This document shows, in pieces, positions 1 through 8,906 of a stretch of DNA of 64,000 bases. The notes beneath the pieces were generated by a model. It saw nothing but the letters and a program-made list of their open reading frames with translations. It had not been told where the DNA came from and did not search any database. A program made the position numbers and the translations under genes. Position 1 is the stretch's first letter. Each line of letters begins with the position of its first letter. The DNA comes from Euryarchaeota archaeon UBA557 (GTDB lineage: Archaea > Thermoplasmatota > Poseidoniia > Poseidoniales > Thalassarchaeaceae), in the NCBI GenBank assembly GCA_002503285.1, contig DARI01000001.1, positions 4,814 through 68,813 on the forward strand, given 5' to 3'.

Positions 1-1
1 A

Positions 2-520
2 TTACTACTTCTATTTACATTTATGATAGCCGCTGGAGCTATGACGGGAGAAGCATTCCATGGGGTGGAATCAGCAATTCTTGCTGTTGCAGATGAAATT
101 GAGGTAGAGCAAAATTATGAGTTTGACACATGGGCTGAAGAAACATACTTAGATGAAATTCTTGGTATTGAAAGTAATGACTTTGAATCAGTTATCAATT
201 ATGCCTCAGAAAGAAATTGTTTATATGAAGAAAGAATTAGGGGATTATCGGGATTATCGGGGTGCCCAGATACTGATTCTGGTTTGATAATGGATAATGC
301 ACCATGTAGAGTAATATCTTCTGAATCTGTCATATGCACCGAATCACTTGGAATTAAATCTTGGTGGCCACAAGCTAGATTTGCCGTTTTCTTAGCTGTC
401 AACACTTCTTTAATTGTTGTAATATATCTGTTGTTCAAATCAGCCGGCATTATAGGTGGCAATAATGACGTCGAGAAAATACAAGATCAACAAATAATGG
501 ATGCCGAATTGGCGGATTGA
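2..520 (+). CDS. Membrane-anchored hypothetical protein, 5' end cut by window
   Basis: The frame is open to the left edge. Codons from position 2 read Leu-Leu-Leu-Leu-Phe-Thr-Phe before the first ATG at 23, so the visible start is probably not the real one. The upstream hydrophobic run looks like the end of a signal peptide or membrane segment. The middle is acidic and polar with several cysteines, and one hydrophobic helix lies near the C-terminus (roughly 'FAVFLAVNTSLIVVIYLLF'). A short tandem DNA repeat at about 241-259 encodes Gly-Leu-Ser-Gly-Leu-Ser-Gly. The topology suggests an extracytoplasmic domain tethered by a C-terminal helix. I do not recognise the family. The stop abuts the next gene, which starts 3 bases later, so the two are probably co-transcribed. 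Confidence 0.6.
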   Translation, partial: LLLLFTFMIAAGAMTGEAFHGVESAILAVADEIEVEQNYEFDTWAEETYLDEILGIESNDFESVINYASERNCLYEERIRGLSGLSGCPDTDSGLIMDNAPCRVISSESVICTESLGIKSWWPQARFAVFLAVNTSLIVVIYLLFKSAGIIGGNNDVEKIQDQQIMDAELAD

Positions 521-522
521 AA

Positions 523-1464
523 ATGAGTGATAAAAATAATACTATAATGGCATGGTCAATACTCATTATTGCATTATTCGCTGTTTCTTCTGCCGGTACT
601 ATTTTACAATCAATGGGCGAGATACCTCCATTTCTACGTGCTTCTTGGAGGATGCAGGGTACTTCATTAATATTGTTGCCATTTTTTATATTCCAATATT
701 TAAAAATTAATGACTTATCAATTAATAAAAATGATTTACAATTGTTATTTTTATCAAGTATTTTTTTAGCACTTCATTTTGGCCTTTGGGTATGGTCCTT
801 AGATAACACTAGTTTAGTACACAGCTTATTGTTTGTTACTATGCATCCAATAATAGTAGTGGCATTAATGCCAATTCTAGGTACCTCGGCCAATAAAGGA
901 CATATAATTGGTGCCACTTTAGGCGTTTTAGGGGCGATGATCACATTAGCAGATGTAAATAAAATAGGTGATGTATCTCTAATGGGAGATATTGCAGCCT
1001 TTGGTGGCGCATTAACAGTAGTAGGATATATTTTTATAGGTCGCCACTTAAGATATGAAAAAAATATGCCAGTATTTATTTATGCATTTCCCGTAACACT
1101 TGGTGCCGGAATTTGGTTATGTTTTGCTACAATTTTCTTTGAATCTACTTCTTTTTTTACTTCTATGCCTGAATTGAATGTTTTTGGTTGGTTCGACTCA
1201 ATATGGTTGATATGGATAGTCTATTTATCACTGGGTCCAGGATTAATGGGTCATACTGGCATTAATACAATTTTGAAGTGGCTTCCACCAATTATGGTTT
1301 CTAGTGTTTTATTGTTAGAACCCGTTATTGGTGCTTTCATAGGATGGTTATTTACAGGAGAATTAATTCTTGGGATGTGGACATTAATAGGAGGGCCGTT
1401 GATGATAATTGGAGTTTTAATAATTACCTTGGAAGAAACTACATCATCAACTGACGATTTTTGA
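523..1464 (+). CDS. DMT-superfamily (EamA-like) transporter
   Basis: An integral membrane protein of about 313 residues with roughly ten hydrophobic helices in two similar halves, the arrangement of the drug/metabolite transporter (EamA/RhaT) superfamily. Family cues are an early helix followed by 'PPFLRASWR', a mid-protein helix break, and a C-terminal helix pair with 'LLLEPVIGAFIGWLFTGE', which matches the conserved EamA 'EP..a...g...lgE' pattern. These proteins move small metabolites across the cytoplasmic membrane; the substrate cannot be read from sequence. I chose the ATG at 523 over an in-frame TTG at 517 that overlaps the previous stop. The 3' end overlaps trmY tail to tail by 18 bp. 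Confidence 0.85.
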   Translation: MSDKNNTIMAWSILIIALFAVSSAGTILQSMGEIPPFLRASWRMQGTSLILLPFFIFQYLKINDLSINKNDLQLLFLSSIFLALHFGLWVWSLDNTSLVHSLLFVTMHPIIVVALMPILGTSANKGHIIGATLGVLGAMITLADVNKIGDVSLMGDIAAFGGALTVVGYIFIGRHLRYEKNMPVFIYAFPVTLGAGIWLCFATIFFESTSFFTSMPELNVFGWFDSIWLIWIVYLSLGPGLMGHTGINTILKWLPPIMVSSVLLLEPVIGAFIGWLFTGELILGMWTLIGGPLMIIGVLIITLEETTSSTDDF

Positions 1465-2079
1465 ATCAATGATGTGATGTACTATTGTTATGCAAGAATG
1501 TCCTTGTAACCAAGTATCACCTAATTTGATTTTTTTAAACTTAGATAGTATTGAGATCTCATTAATGGTAAATGGAGAATCATCGGAAAGAATAAATCCC
1601 ATTGATTGATTATTTAAATTCAAATTATTATTGTTTAAATTAGGCCCATCGATATCTAATATTGAAATATTTACATCATCGCTTTCCCACTCTGATACGG
1701 TTTCTAAAATGCCACCAGATGAATGAAAAATGCCAGTACTTACCTCTTCCCAATGTCCAATTGGAGGTAATCTTAATTTCATTATAGATTTGATATGCCC
1801 TGCTATAGATCTTTCATCTGGCCTAACTCCTGTTACTGTGGCGCCATCAAACATAACTCTTCTAGAACGATCATTTCCGCCCATTAGATGTAAAACTATT
1901 TGTGAATTTTTTCTTATATCATGCGAAATAAATAATGCAGCATTAATTGCCCTTACTAATACATCCATTCTTCCGGATAGTCCTGTTAAATCATTTAAAG
2001 ATAAATTTCCGGAACTAGGTGCTTTATGTCCAATTATGGCGAATTTTCTTTTCACCCAATCACATTCCAATGTTGTCAT
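1447..2079 (-). CDS. trmY: tRNA (pseudouridine54-N1)-methyltransferase TrmY
   Basis: Matches the TrmY/DUF358 family (SPOUT fold). The N-terminal half has the hallmark blocks 'LSLNDLTGLSGRMDVLVR', 'INAALFISHDIR' and 'GVRPDERSIAGHIKS', followed by a C-terminal 'GFILSDDSPF' segment that fits the SAM-binding knot region. The enzyme N1-methylates pseudouridine 54 in the T-loop of archaeal tRNA, giving m1-pseudouridine in place of bacterial ribothymidine. Length (210 aa) is normal for the family. The ATG at 2079 lies inside the last codons of srp54 (about 20 bp overlap), so translation is probably coupled. The 3' end overlaps the convergent transporter gene. Confidence 0.9.
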   Translation of the reverse strand: MTTLECDWVKRKFAIIGHKAPSSGNLSLNDLTGLSGRMDVLVRAINAALFISHDIRKNSQIVLHLMGGNDRSRRVMFDGATVTGVRPDERSIAGHIKSIMKLRLPPIGHWEEVSTGIFHSSGGILETVSEWESDDVNISILDIDGPNLNNNNLNLNNQSMGFILSDDSPFTINEISILSKFKKIKLGDTWLQGHSCITIVHHIIDSKIVS

Positions 2080-3412
2080 CTAAATCCATCATTGATTGCA
2101 TTTGTCTTCTAAATTTCCTATTACCTTTCATCCCGCGCATCATTTTTTTACTTTTATTCCAATGCCCTAATAAATCTTTAACGGCCTTTTCTTCTACTCC
2201 GGACCCTCTTGCAATTCTTCTAATTCTACTAGATTTTAACAATACTGGCTCATCTTTCTCTTCTTGTGTCATTGAATCCATTATTACTCTGTACTGGTCT
2301 AAATTATTCTGCATTTGTTGTTTTTGGCCTCTACTCATGTTATTCATTCCACCAAACATACTATCTGGCAAATGGGATAATAATTTATCCATTGTACCTA
2401 TTTTACTTGTCATTTCCATTTGAGCATACATGTCAGTCAATGTGAATCTTCCAGACATTAGGCGTTGAGTCAATCTCATCGCCTCTTGTTCATCCATATC
2501 TTCCGGAGCCAAATCTATGAGTCCCTTTATATCGCCCATACCCAATAATCTAGAAATAAATCTATCCGATTCAAATTTTTCTAAATCATTAATTCTTTCT
2601 CCTTCACCTACAAAAACAATCGGTGCCCCTGTAGTCGCAACTGCACTCAACGCACCACCTCCTCGAGCAGTACCATCCAATTTGGTAATTATTGTACCAG
2701 TAACTCCAACAAGATCATGGAAAGTTTGAGCAACAGGGCCGGCAGCCTGACCAACTTGTGCATCAATTACTAAAAATCTCTCTGTAGCGTTCGCAATATT
2801 TGCAATATCTATTAATTCTTGTTTTAAATCACCATCTAAACTATCTCTTCCTGCAGTATCAATTATTACTACATCAGCAGAACTAAATTTCTTCAAACCG
2901 TTTCTTACGATTGTCTTTGCATCATTCTCATCAGGTTCACCATAAACTTCTACATTAGTTCCTTCAAGTAGTTGTGTTAATTGCTGAAATGCGCCAGGGC
3001 GATGGACATCAGCTTCTATGACTGCTACCTTTACTCCATGTTTCCTTCTCCACCAATCTGCAATTTTAGCAGTAGTTGTAGTTTTTCCTTGACCATAAAG
3101 TCCTACCATCAACACTGTTTCATTTCTAGGCCTTATATCTCTAGGAGGCCCTAGTATTCTTACTAATTCTGTATACATCATATTCATAGCATGAGTTTCC
3201 AACTTAACGCCTGGAAGTGGATCTTCTTCCATCATACGTCTTTCTATTCTTTCAGTTAATTCCTTGGTCTGTCTAACATTAAAATCTGCTTCTAACAAAG
3301 CACGCCTTAATTGTTTACTTAATTCCTTAATAGTCTCTTCATCAACTACCCTCTTGCCCTTCAACAGACTCATTGAACCAATGATTCTTTGTTTCAGACC
3401 TTCGAGTGCCAC
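2060..3412 (-). CDS. srp54: Signal recognition particle protein SRP54 (Ffh)
   Basis: The GTPase subunit of the signal recognition particle, which binds 7S RNA and signal sequences and docks with FtsY. Order: N domain (about 1-95), G domain with P-loop 'GLYGQGKTT' (104-112), 'DTAGR' (G3), 'TKLDGTARGGG' (G4 and following), then the Met-rich M domain with 'RRIARGSGVEEKAV' and a basic Met-rich tail. The P-loop has Gln where bacterial Ffh usually has Ser (GxxGSGKTT). The start is a GTG at 3412, chosen because the N domain begins at once ('ALEGLKQRI'). Length of 450 aa is typical. It is divergent from the membrane protein at 3473 across a 60-bp spacer, and trmY follows overlapping its end. Confidence 0.95.
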   Translation of the reverse strand: MALEGLKQRIIGSMSLLKGKRVVDEETIKELSKQLRRALLEADFNVRQTKELTERIERRMMEEDPLPGVKLETHAMNMMYTELVRILGPPRDIRPRNETVLMVGLYGQGKTTTTAKIADWWRRKHGVKVAVIEADVHRPGAFQQLTQLLEGTNVEVYGEPDENDAKTIVRNGLKKFSSADVVIIDTAGRDSLDGDLKQELIDIANIANATERFLVIDAQVGQAAGPVAQTFHDLVGVTGTIITKLDGTARGGGALSAVATTGAPIVFVGEGERINDLEKFESDRFISRLLGMGDIKGLIDLAPEDMDEQEAMRLTQRLMSGRFTLTDMYAQMEMTSKIGTMDKLLSHLPDSMFGGMNNMSRGQKQQMQNNLDQYRVIMDSMTQEEKDEPVLLKSSRIRRIARGSGVEEKAVKDLLGHWNKSKKMMRGMKGNRKFRRQMQSMMDLDDNIGM

Positions 3413-3472
3413 GTGCTTCCGTCTTTATTATGTGGTTTTAACGTTATTAGACCCGCGTGACTCAAATGTAGT

Positions 3473-4288
3473 ATGCTATGGCCAATCATGGCTATCGAGG
3501 CAGTCCCGATATCACAACAACAAATTGCCTTTGCAATTGGTTTACTGGGTATATATGTCGGATGGCGAGGAATAATATCCAAGATGACTGGATTTTACGA
3601 TATAGCAAATGCATCTAAAAATTTATTGTATGGGATCGTGGTTGGGATGCTGTTCGCAGTAATAATCGATAACTATATTTTATTTGGAATCGTTAACTTG
3701 TCGGTCAATATGTTAACTTTGACATTTTTATCTATTTTAATCGGCATTTCAGAATCGTCATTTGTATTGTTTATATTAGGGCGACCAAGAGTTGTTGCTT
3801 TAAGAGCGTCACCTCCTAATGGATGGGCACTAGGATTGGGAATGGGTGCAATGCACTCCAGCGTCCTAATAGTTCGATTATTTGATGAGGGCCTTACCTC
3901 AATATCAAATTTTTCAGGTTTTAATATTTATTCAATTATAATTGGAATGTGCATATCTTTGTCGGCGTGCTTCGGGCATGCTCTGATTAATTCATGGCAA
4001 GGATATAATATTTTGAATAATAATCGGTTAAAGCCATTAGTAATTGGCTCGTTCATACGGGCTGGTTTAATAATATCCTTAGTTCTATGTCTATTTCTGC
4101 CGATTATTATGATTGCGATCATTCCAATTGTAATTTTATCATGGTCACCTGCTCAAAAAATATGGATCCCATCAGGTATGACACCTTCTGCTAAACAAGC
4201 ATTCAAAAGAACACTAAGACAATCTCAAAAACATGAATTAGCATCAAATCATAGAAAAAAAGGAGAACTCCTAGATTCTGAAGAGTAA
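3473..4288 (+). CDS. Multi-pass membrane protein of unknown function
   Basis: About 271 residues with seven or eight hydrophobic helices and a highly charged C-terminal tail of about 45 residues (rich in Lys, Arg, Ser and Glu). A conserved-looking loop 'SPPNGWALGLGMGAMHSS' sits mid-protein, with Gly-Met-Gly and His residues in or near a helix. That pattern recalls membrane peptidase-like families but is not enough for assignment. An ATG at 3488 (MAIEAV) is an alternative start. It is transcribed divergently from srp54, and trkA begins 67 bp downstream. The cytoplasmic-type tail suggests an inside C-terminus. Confidence 0.65.
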   Translation: MLWPIMAIEAVPISQQQIAFAIGLLGIYVGWRGIISKMTGFYDIANASKNLLYGIVVGMLFAVIIDNYILFGIVNLSVNMLTLTFLSILIGISESSFVLFILGRPRVVALRASPPNGWALGLGMGAMHSSVLIVRLFDEGLTSISNFSGFNIYSIIIGMCISLSACFGHALINSWQGYNILNNNRLKPLVIGSFIRAGLIISLVLCLFLPIIMIAIIPIVILSWSPAQKIWIPSGMTPSAKQAFKRTLRQSQKHELASNHRKKGELLDSEE

Positions 4289-4355
4289 TTGTATGTGCTT
4301 CATCAAACTTTTATCATAGGGTATTATATCTATTTGGCTTAAGCATTGAACCAAT

Positions 4356-5786
4356 ATGCGTGTCATTATCGCAGGTGCGGGGCAGGTCGGCCGTGGAATT
4401 GCCTCTGCATTACGTGGGGAAAAACGCAGTGTAGCTATCATCGACCCAAATCCTGAAGCAATACGTGCATCTCAATCTTTGGATTGCCTTTTAGTAAATG
4501 GTAGTGCACTATCTCGGGACTCATTATTGAGGGCTGGAATCAGTGATGCTGAAATAATTGTCATGGCAACTGATAACGATGAAATTAATTTATTGGCATG
4601 CTCTTTTGCAAAAAAGGTGTACAGCGAGCAGGTCGGAGATCGTACAGCATCCGGACTTATAGCTATAGCAAGAATTAGAAATACAAGTTTAGTAGATGAA
4701 ATAAAAGGAGCCGCGCCATTGGAGAACTGGTCCCGTGCAGATAATGCTGTTTGTGCTTCTGATGAAATTGTTGATCATTTAGTAACAGGGCTCCTAGCAC
4801 CCTCTCTAAATGATATTGTACCTTTAGGAGATAACACTTGGATAGCAATTTCTGAAGTAAAATCTAATTCCCCGTTAATCGGTTCTACTACTTCTGAACC
4901 GTCTCAAGCCAGAGATGACATAACAGATTTCATTCCTCCTATATATGCAATTAAAAGTATGGGAGAAAAAGAAGTACTTTCTAATGGTTCTGAAATTATT
5001 AGAGAAGGAGACATCCTAGTTTTCGTTACAAATTCTACAGATAAATTTGGCTTGATAACAAGGGCACTAGGTGAAACAGATAAGAAATTGCCTGAATGTC
5101 CAACAATTGCTATTTTCGGTGCTACACATTTTGGTAGTAAAATAGCTAAGCATTACTTAGCATCGGGTTCCAATGTTGTAATAATAGAACCAGACCTAGA
5201 TACTGCAAATGAAATAGTTGGATCGGAAATAGGAATAAATAAGAGGTTAGATGTAATTCATGGAGACCCTCAAGATGAAGAACTCCTTAGGGAACTAGCT
5301 ATTGATGAGCATGACATTGCAATTTCTACATTAGATGATGATAATCTCAATATCTCTATATCCATGAGGGCTAAAGACAAAGGGGTGCCTAGAACGGGAC
5401 TGTTACTCAAAGATAGGGCACTCGTAGAGGCCGTCAAAAGAATCGGTTTAACTAGGCCGGTCAGCTCAAGACAAGTTGCTATATCTGCCATATTAAAGTC
5501 GATTCATAAAAATTATCCTGGGTCATATCAAAATATACCCTCTTTGCCTTCAATTGTTTCTCTTTCTACAAAAATTCATTCAAACCATGTCTTACTCGAG
5601 TCTTCTATTAAAGATATAGAAAGGGACTTAGATGTAAGAGTTGTAATGATTAATAGAATTGATGAAGAGGGTAATAGGGAAGTCAGATATCCAATATCGA
5701 TAAAATCTATAAATAATAATGATAGGGTGTATTTGTTGACTCAAAAAGATAATTTAAGGAAAGTTGAGAAGGCCTTAGGTAATTAA
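4356..5786 (+). CDS. trkA: Trk potassium uptake regulatory protein TrkA
   Basis: A duplicated RCK protein. The first Rossmann domain starts at residue 1 ('VIIAGAGQVGRGIASAL', then an acidic residue at the end of the second strand, 'IIDPNPE'). The second starts near residue 247 ('IFGATHFGSKIAKHYL', 'VVIIEPDLD'). Each is followed by a TrkA_C-type domain. This N-C-N-C layout and the 476-residue length match full-length TrkA, the cytoplasmic NAD(H)-binding ring that gates TrkH. One base separates its stop from the ATG of trkH, a clear two-gene operon. TATA-like AT-rich sequence lies in the 67-bp spacer upstream. Confidence 0.93.
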   Translation: MRVIIAGAGQVGRGIASALRGEKRSVAIIDPNPEAIRASQSLDCLLVNGSALSRDSLLRAGISDAEIIVMATDNDEINLLACSFAKKVYSEQVGDRTASGLIAIARIRNTSLVDEIKGAAPLENWSRADNAVCASDEIVDHLVTGLLAPSLNDIVPLGDNTWIAISEVKSNSPLIGSTTSEPSQARDDITDFIPPIYAIKSMGEKEVLSNGSEIIREGDILVFVTNSTDKFGLITRALGETDKKLPECPTIAIFGATHFGSKIAKHYLASGSNVVIIEPDLDTANEIVGSEIGINKRLDVIHGDPQDEELLRELAIDEHDIAISTLDDDNLNISISMRAKDKGVPRTGLLLKDRALVEAVKRIGLTRPVSSRQVAISAILKSIHKNYPGSYQNIPSLPSIVSLSTKIHSNHVLLESSIKDIERDLDVRVVMINRIDEEGNREVRYPISIKSINNNDRVYLLTQKDNLRKVEKALGN

Positions 5787-5787
5787 T

Positions 5788-7371
5788 ATGCGTTGGGACG
5801 TAGTAGGTTTAGTCTTAGGATGGACCATTAGACTAGTTGCATTACCATTGTTAATTGTATCATTATATAGTGCCTTTGAAGAAAGTATCACGTTCGCAAT
5901 TTCAACATATTTACTACCTCTTTTGATTTGTGCATTACTAGGGCAATTATTAATATCATTTTCAAATGGATATGCTACATCATCAAGAGTAAGAGATAGG
6001 GAGGCATTTGCTTCTGTTGCGTTGGGTTGGATACCAGTCGTTCTTGTCGGTGCGCTACCTTTTTGGTTAGGTGGGATGTTTTATGGCCCATTTGAATACG
6101 TAAATGGTGAAGCATCCTTCAATCAAATATTACAAGGTGGACTATATTCATGGTTTGAATCTATGTCAGGCTTCACAACTACTGGTGCAACAGTCATTGA
6201 CCCTATTAGCAGTCCTATATGTCAAGATGTAATCTATGGCAGTACGTTAGAAAAAGATTGCATCGGAAGTCAAACAAAAAGTCTCATATTGTGGCGTTCA
6301 CTAACTCAATGGTTTGGTGGAATGGGAGTAATTATGTTGGGATTATTGATTCTATCAAGGGCACTCGGAGGAGGAATGGCTTTTGCTAGAGCAGAGTTGA
6401 CAGGTCCAACTGTTTCGAGCCTAAGTACAACTTTAGAAGGAACTGCTAGAAAACTGTGGTTAATATACATCGTATTAACTATTTTTGAATGCATCGCCTT
6501 GTATCAATTTACTGAAATGAATGGGTTTGATTCGATTAATTATTCCCTAACAACATTGCCTTCTGGAGGATTCGGAACTAGTGATTTAGGTATTATGGCA
6601 TTTGATGATTCTATGATTGAATCTATCATTATGGTTTTTATGTTATTGACTTGCATTAATTTTAGTCTTTTATATTTCGCGCTTGCTGGCAGGTGGAAGG
6701 AAGTGTCATCAGATCAAGAGCTCCGCACTTATTTGTTAATTCTCGTCGTAGCATGGATTGCAATGACATTTAATCTCACTAGGGCTACAGATTATGATTT
6801 AATGGAATCTATCCGACATTCATTATTTCAATCTATAGCTATATCAAGTACGGGATATTCTAGTGCAGACTTTTCTCAATGGCCAGTTTTTAGTCAATTT
6901 GTTTTACTGTTGTTGATGATAATAGGTGCAAGTGCTGGCTCTACTGGAGGGGGATTAAAGGTTCTTAGAATTAGGATAGCATTTGAATTAGCAAAAAGGG
7001 AAGTTATACGTATAATTCAGCCTAGAAAAGTCGTAACTATCCGTTTTAATAATACTGTGGTAGAAGAAGACCGAATATGGATAATTCTTGGAATGATTAG
7101 TTCATGGATGGTATTGGTTACTGCATCTATGCTTACAATATCTTTTTTAGAACCAAATCTTACTTTGACAGATGTTTTATCTGTTTCAATTTCTTTACTC
7201 GGTAACACCGGCCCAGCACTAGGTTCTTTCGGCCCTGTTGATGCAGCTAATGCATGGGCTAATTTAAGCCCATTCTCCATGTTTGCTTCTACGATATTGA
7301 TGTGGCTTGGACGTCTGGAATTATTAACTGTATTAGTATTGCTTCATCCTAGGACTTGGTCTTCAGATTAA
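5788..7371 (+). CDS. trkH: Trk potassium transporter membrane subunit TrkH
   Basis: An integral membrane potassium channel/transporter subunit with four pore-loop repeats. The filter segments are visible as 'SGFTTTGATV', 'LPSGGFGTSD', 'SSTGYSSADF' and 'LLGNTGPALG'. The 'GASAGSTGGGLKVLRI' block after the third loop is diagnostic for TrkH/TrkG. The N-terminal part carries the extra helix pair typical of TrkH. Length of 527 aa is slightly above the usual value of about 485. It forms an operon with trkA. Its TAA stop overlaps the convergent rfcL stop by 4 bp. Confidence 0.94.
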   Translation: MRWDVVGLVLGWTIRLVALPLLIVSLYSAFEESITFAISTYLLPLLICALLGQLLISFSNGYATSSRVRDREAFASVALGWIPVVLVGALPFWLGGMFYGPFEYVNGEASFNQILQGGLYSWFESMSGFTTTGATVIDPISSPICQDVIYGSTLEKDCIGSQTKSLILWRSLTQWFGGMGVIMLGLLILSRALGGGMAFARAELTGPTVSSLSTTLEGTARKLWLIYIVLTIFECIALYQFTEMNGFDSINYSLTTLPSGGFGTSDLGIMAFDDSMIESIIMVFMLLTCINFSLLYFALAGRWKEVSSDQELRTYLLILVVAWIAMTFNLTRATDYDLMESIRHSLFQSIAISSTGYSSADFSQWPVFSQFVLLLLMIIGASAGSTGGGLKVLRIRIAFELAKREVIRIIQPRKVVTIRFNNTVVEEDRIWIILGMISSWMVLVTASMLTISFLEPNLTLTDVLSVSISLLGNTGPALGSFGPVDAANAWANLSPFSMFASTILMWLGRLELLTVLVLLHPRTWSSD

Positions 7372-8867
7372 TTGAATGAATCAAGCGTAAATTGATTGGC
7401 ATTTTTTTCTTCAGACTTTTCTACTTCCAATTCTATGGCCTCATTATCTTCATTTTTTCTTATTTCAAACATTTTTAATATTTTCTCTGAATCTTTGTGT
7501 CCCTTCTTTACTCCATGAAGTGACAAATGATCTTCTCCGGTAAATCCAAATTTATTTGATATTGTAAGATCATTTACATCACTTCCGAGTTTTTCGTCAT
7601 GTATTGCTATTAAAATTGGCCACAAGTCTTCTTTTATAGCAGATTTACTGGAATTTAAATTATTAGCAAACGTATCTATTAATCTGCTGTTTACCCAATC
7701 TCCAGTCCCTCTTCTTAAAAAATTCGGATATCCTAAATATAATCTTGAAATAGGACGTTTAGACATAGGAAGTATTGCTGCTTGGGCAGGAATATTGGAT
7801 CCCCAATACCAAGATCTATATGCTCTATTGGTATATTTAGTAGCTAATGCACGATCAGCAAGGCACATTGCATTACTGACATTAACCAATTCTTCTTTAG
7901 GAAAGACTATCTGATTATTCCATGCAAACCATGCTAACATATCATCAGGGTCTTTGTCTGATTTTATCATTATATCCGTAGCATTCCTACTATTTTTACT
8001 TCTGTAAATTGCTTCCAATGATTTAAAAATATCAATTTGAACATCTCTTTCAGCTATGCTTGATAAATCATTTACATCACTTCTGTTAATGTGCCCACTA
8101 CTTAGGATTGATATTGATTGTAAATCAGAAATTAAAGACCGCAAGTCTCCTTTATTATTATCAATTAATAATTCCATAGCACCTGGGTCGATACTCATTC
8201 CTTCGGCATCCATTACTCTTCTGGCAATCTTCCTAAGATGTGGTTTTCCTACTCTCTTAAATGATATTTGTTCTGTCAACCTTAGAACTCTATCTCTATT
8301 CGACCTCCAATTGCTATTTCCCCATAACCTCATTGGTTCATTACAGGTCATTATTATTGGTTGTTTACTAATTGATAAAAGATTTAACAACTCTGCCTTG
8401 CCTCCTCTGTCTCCTTTTATTTTATTTGGGTCATCATCCAAATTTATGCTTTTATTTATTTTATCATCGTCGATTCTACCAAATCCGCCACTTAGATGAT
8501 CTACTTCGTCCAATAAAATTAATGTTTTCCCATTAGCTATTGCGTTATCTCTAAAATTATCTAATGATACATGCTGCGAACTTCTAGTAGCAGTACCTCG
8601 TATTGCCGCGGCATTTCTCTCTGCAGACGCATTTAATTCTATTATGGACCAACCTTTTTCATTTGCTGCCGCTTTAGCTAATGTAGTTTTTCCGACACCC
8701 GGTGGGCCGGATAATAATATCCCTCTTTTTTGGGGAATTTGATCTTGGCCCCATTTATCTAGCCATGACCTTATTTTTTGTAATTGATGCTCATTCCCCT
8801 CCATGCTCGAGATATCAGTAGGTCGATATTTTTCTGTCCAATTACTCACCTCGGTAGGGCTACTCAT
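7368..8867 (-). CDS. rfcL: Replication factor C large subunit
   Basis: An AAA+ clamp-loader subunit that opens and loads PCNA. It begins with the RFC box 'WTEKYRPTDI', then Walker A 'GPPGVGKTTLAKA', Walker B 'LILLDEVDHL', and a sensor-type segment 'PIIMTCNEP'. The C-terminal collar follows, with an acidic linker ending in 'QFTLDSFN'. That end fits a PCNA-interacting peptide of the archaeal RfcL kind (Gln, Leu at +3, Phe at +6), although the last aromatic position is Asn. Length of 499 aa fits the large subunit; the small subunit is not in the window. It is divergent in function but co-directional with glyS upstream. Confidence 0.93.
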   Translation of the reverse strand: MSSPTEVSNWTEKYRPTDISSMEGNEHQLQKIRSWLDKWGQDQIPQKRGILLSGPPGVGKTTLAKAAANEKGWSIIELNASAERNAAAIRGTATRSSQHVSLDNFRDNAIANGKTLILLDEVDHLSGGFGRIDDDKINKSINLDDDPNKIKGDRGGKAELLNLLSISKQPIIMTCNEPMRLWGNSNWRSNRDRVLRLTEQISFKRVGKPHLRKIARRVMDAEGMSIDPGAMELLIDNNKGDLRSLISDLQSISILSSGHINRSDVNDLSSIAERDVQIDIFKSLEAIYRSKNSRNATDIMIKSDKDPDDMLAWFAWNNQIVFPKEELVNVSNAMCLADRALATKYTNRAYRSWYWGSNIPAQAAILPMSKRPISRLYLGYPNFLRRGTGDWVNSRLIDTFANNLNSSKSAIKEDLWPILIAIHDEKLGSDVNDLTISNKFGFTGEDHLSLHGVKKGHKDSEKILKMFEIRKNEDNEAIELEVEKSEEKNANQFTLDSFN

Positions 8868-8906
8868 GCCATGTCCTTTAATCGAAGCCTCATCAAGATT
8901 GGCCTA

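Noticed and set aside
241..259. Tandem 9-bp repeat (GGATTATCG) in the first gene
   Set aside because: Only two copies, in frame, encoding Gly-Leu-Ser; simple local duplication rather than a repeat array.
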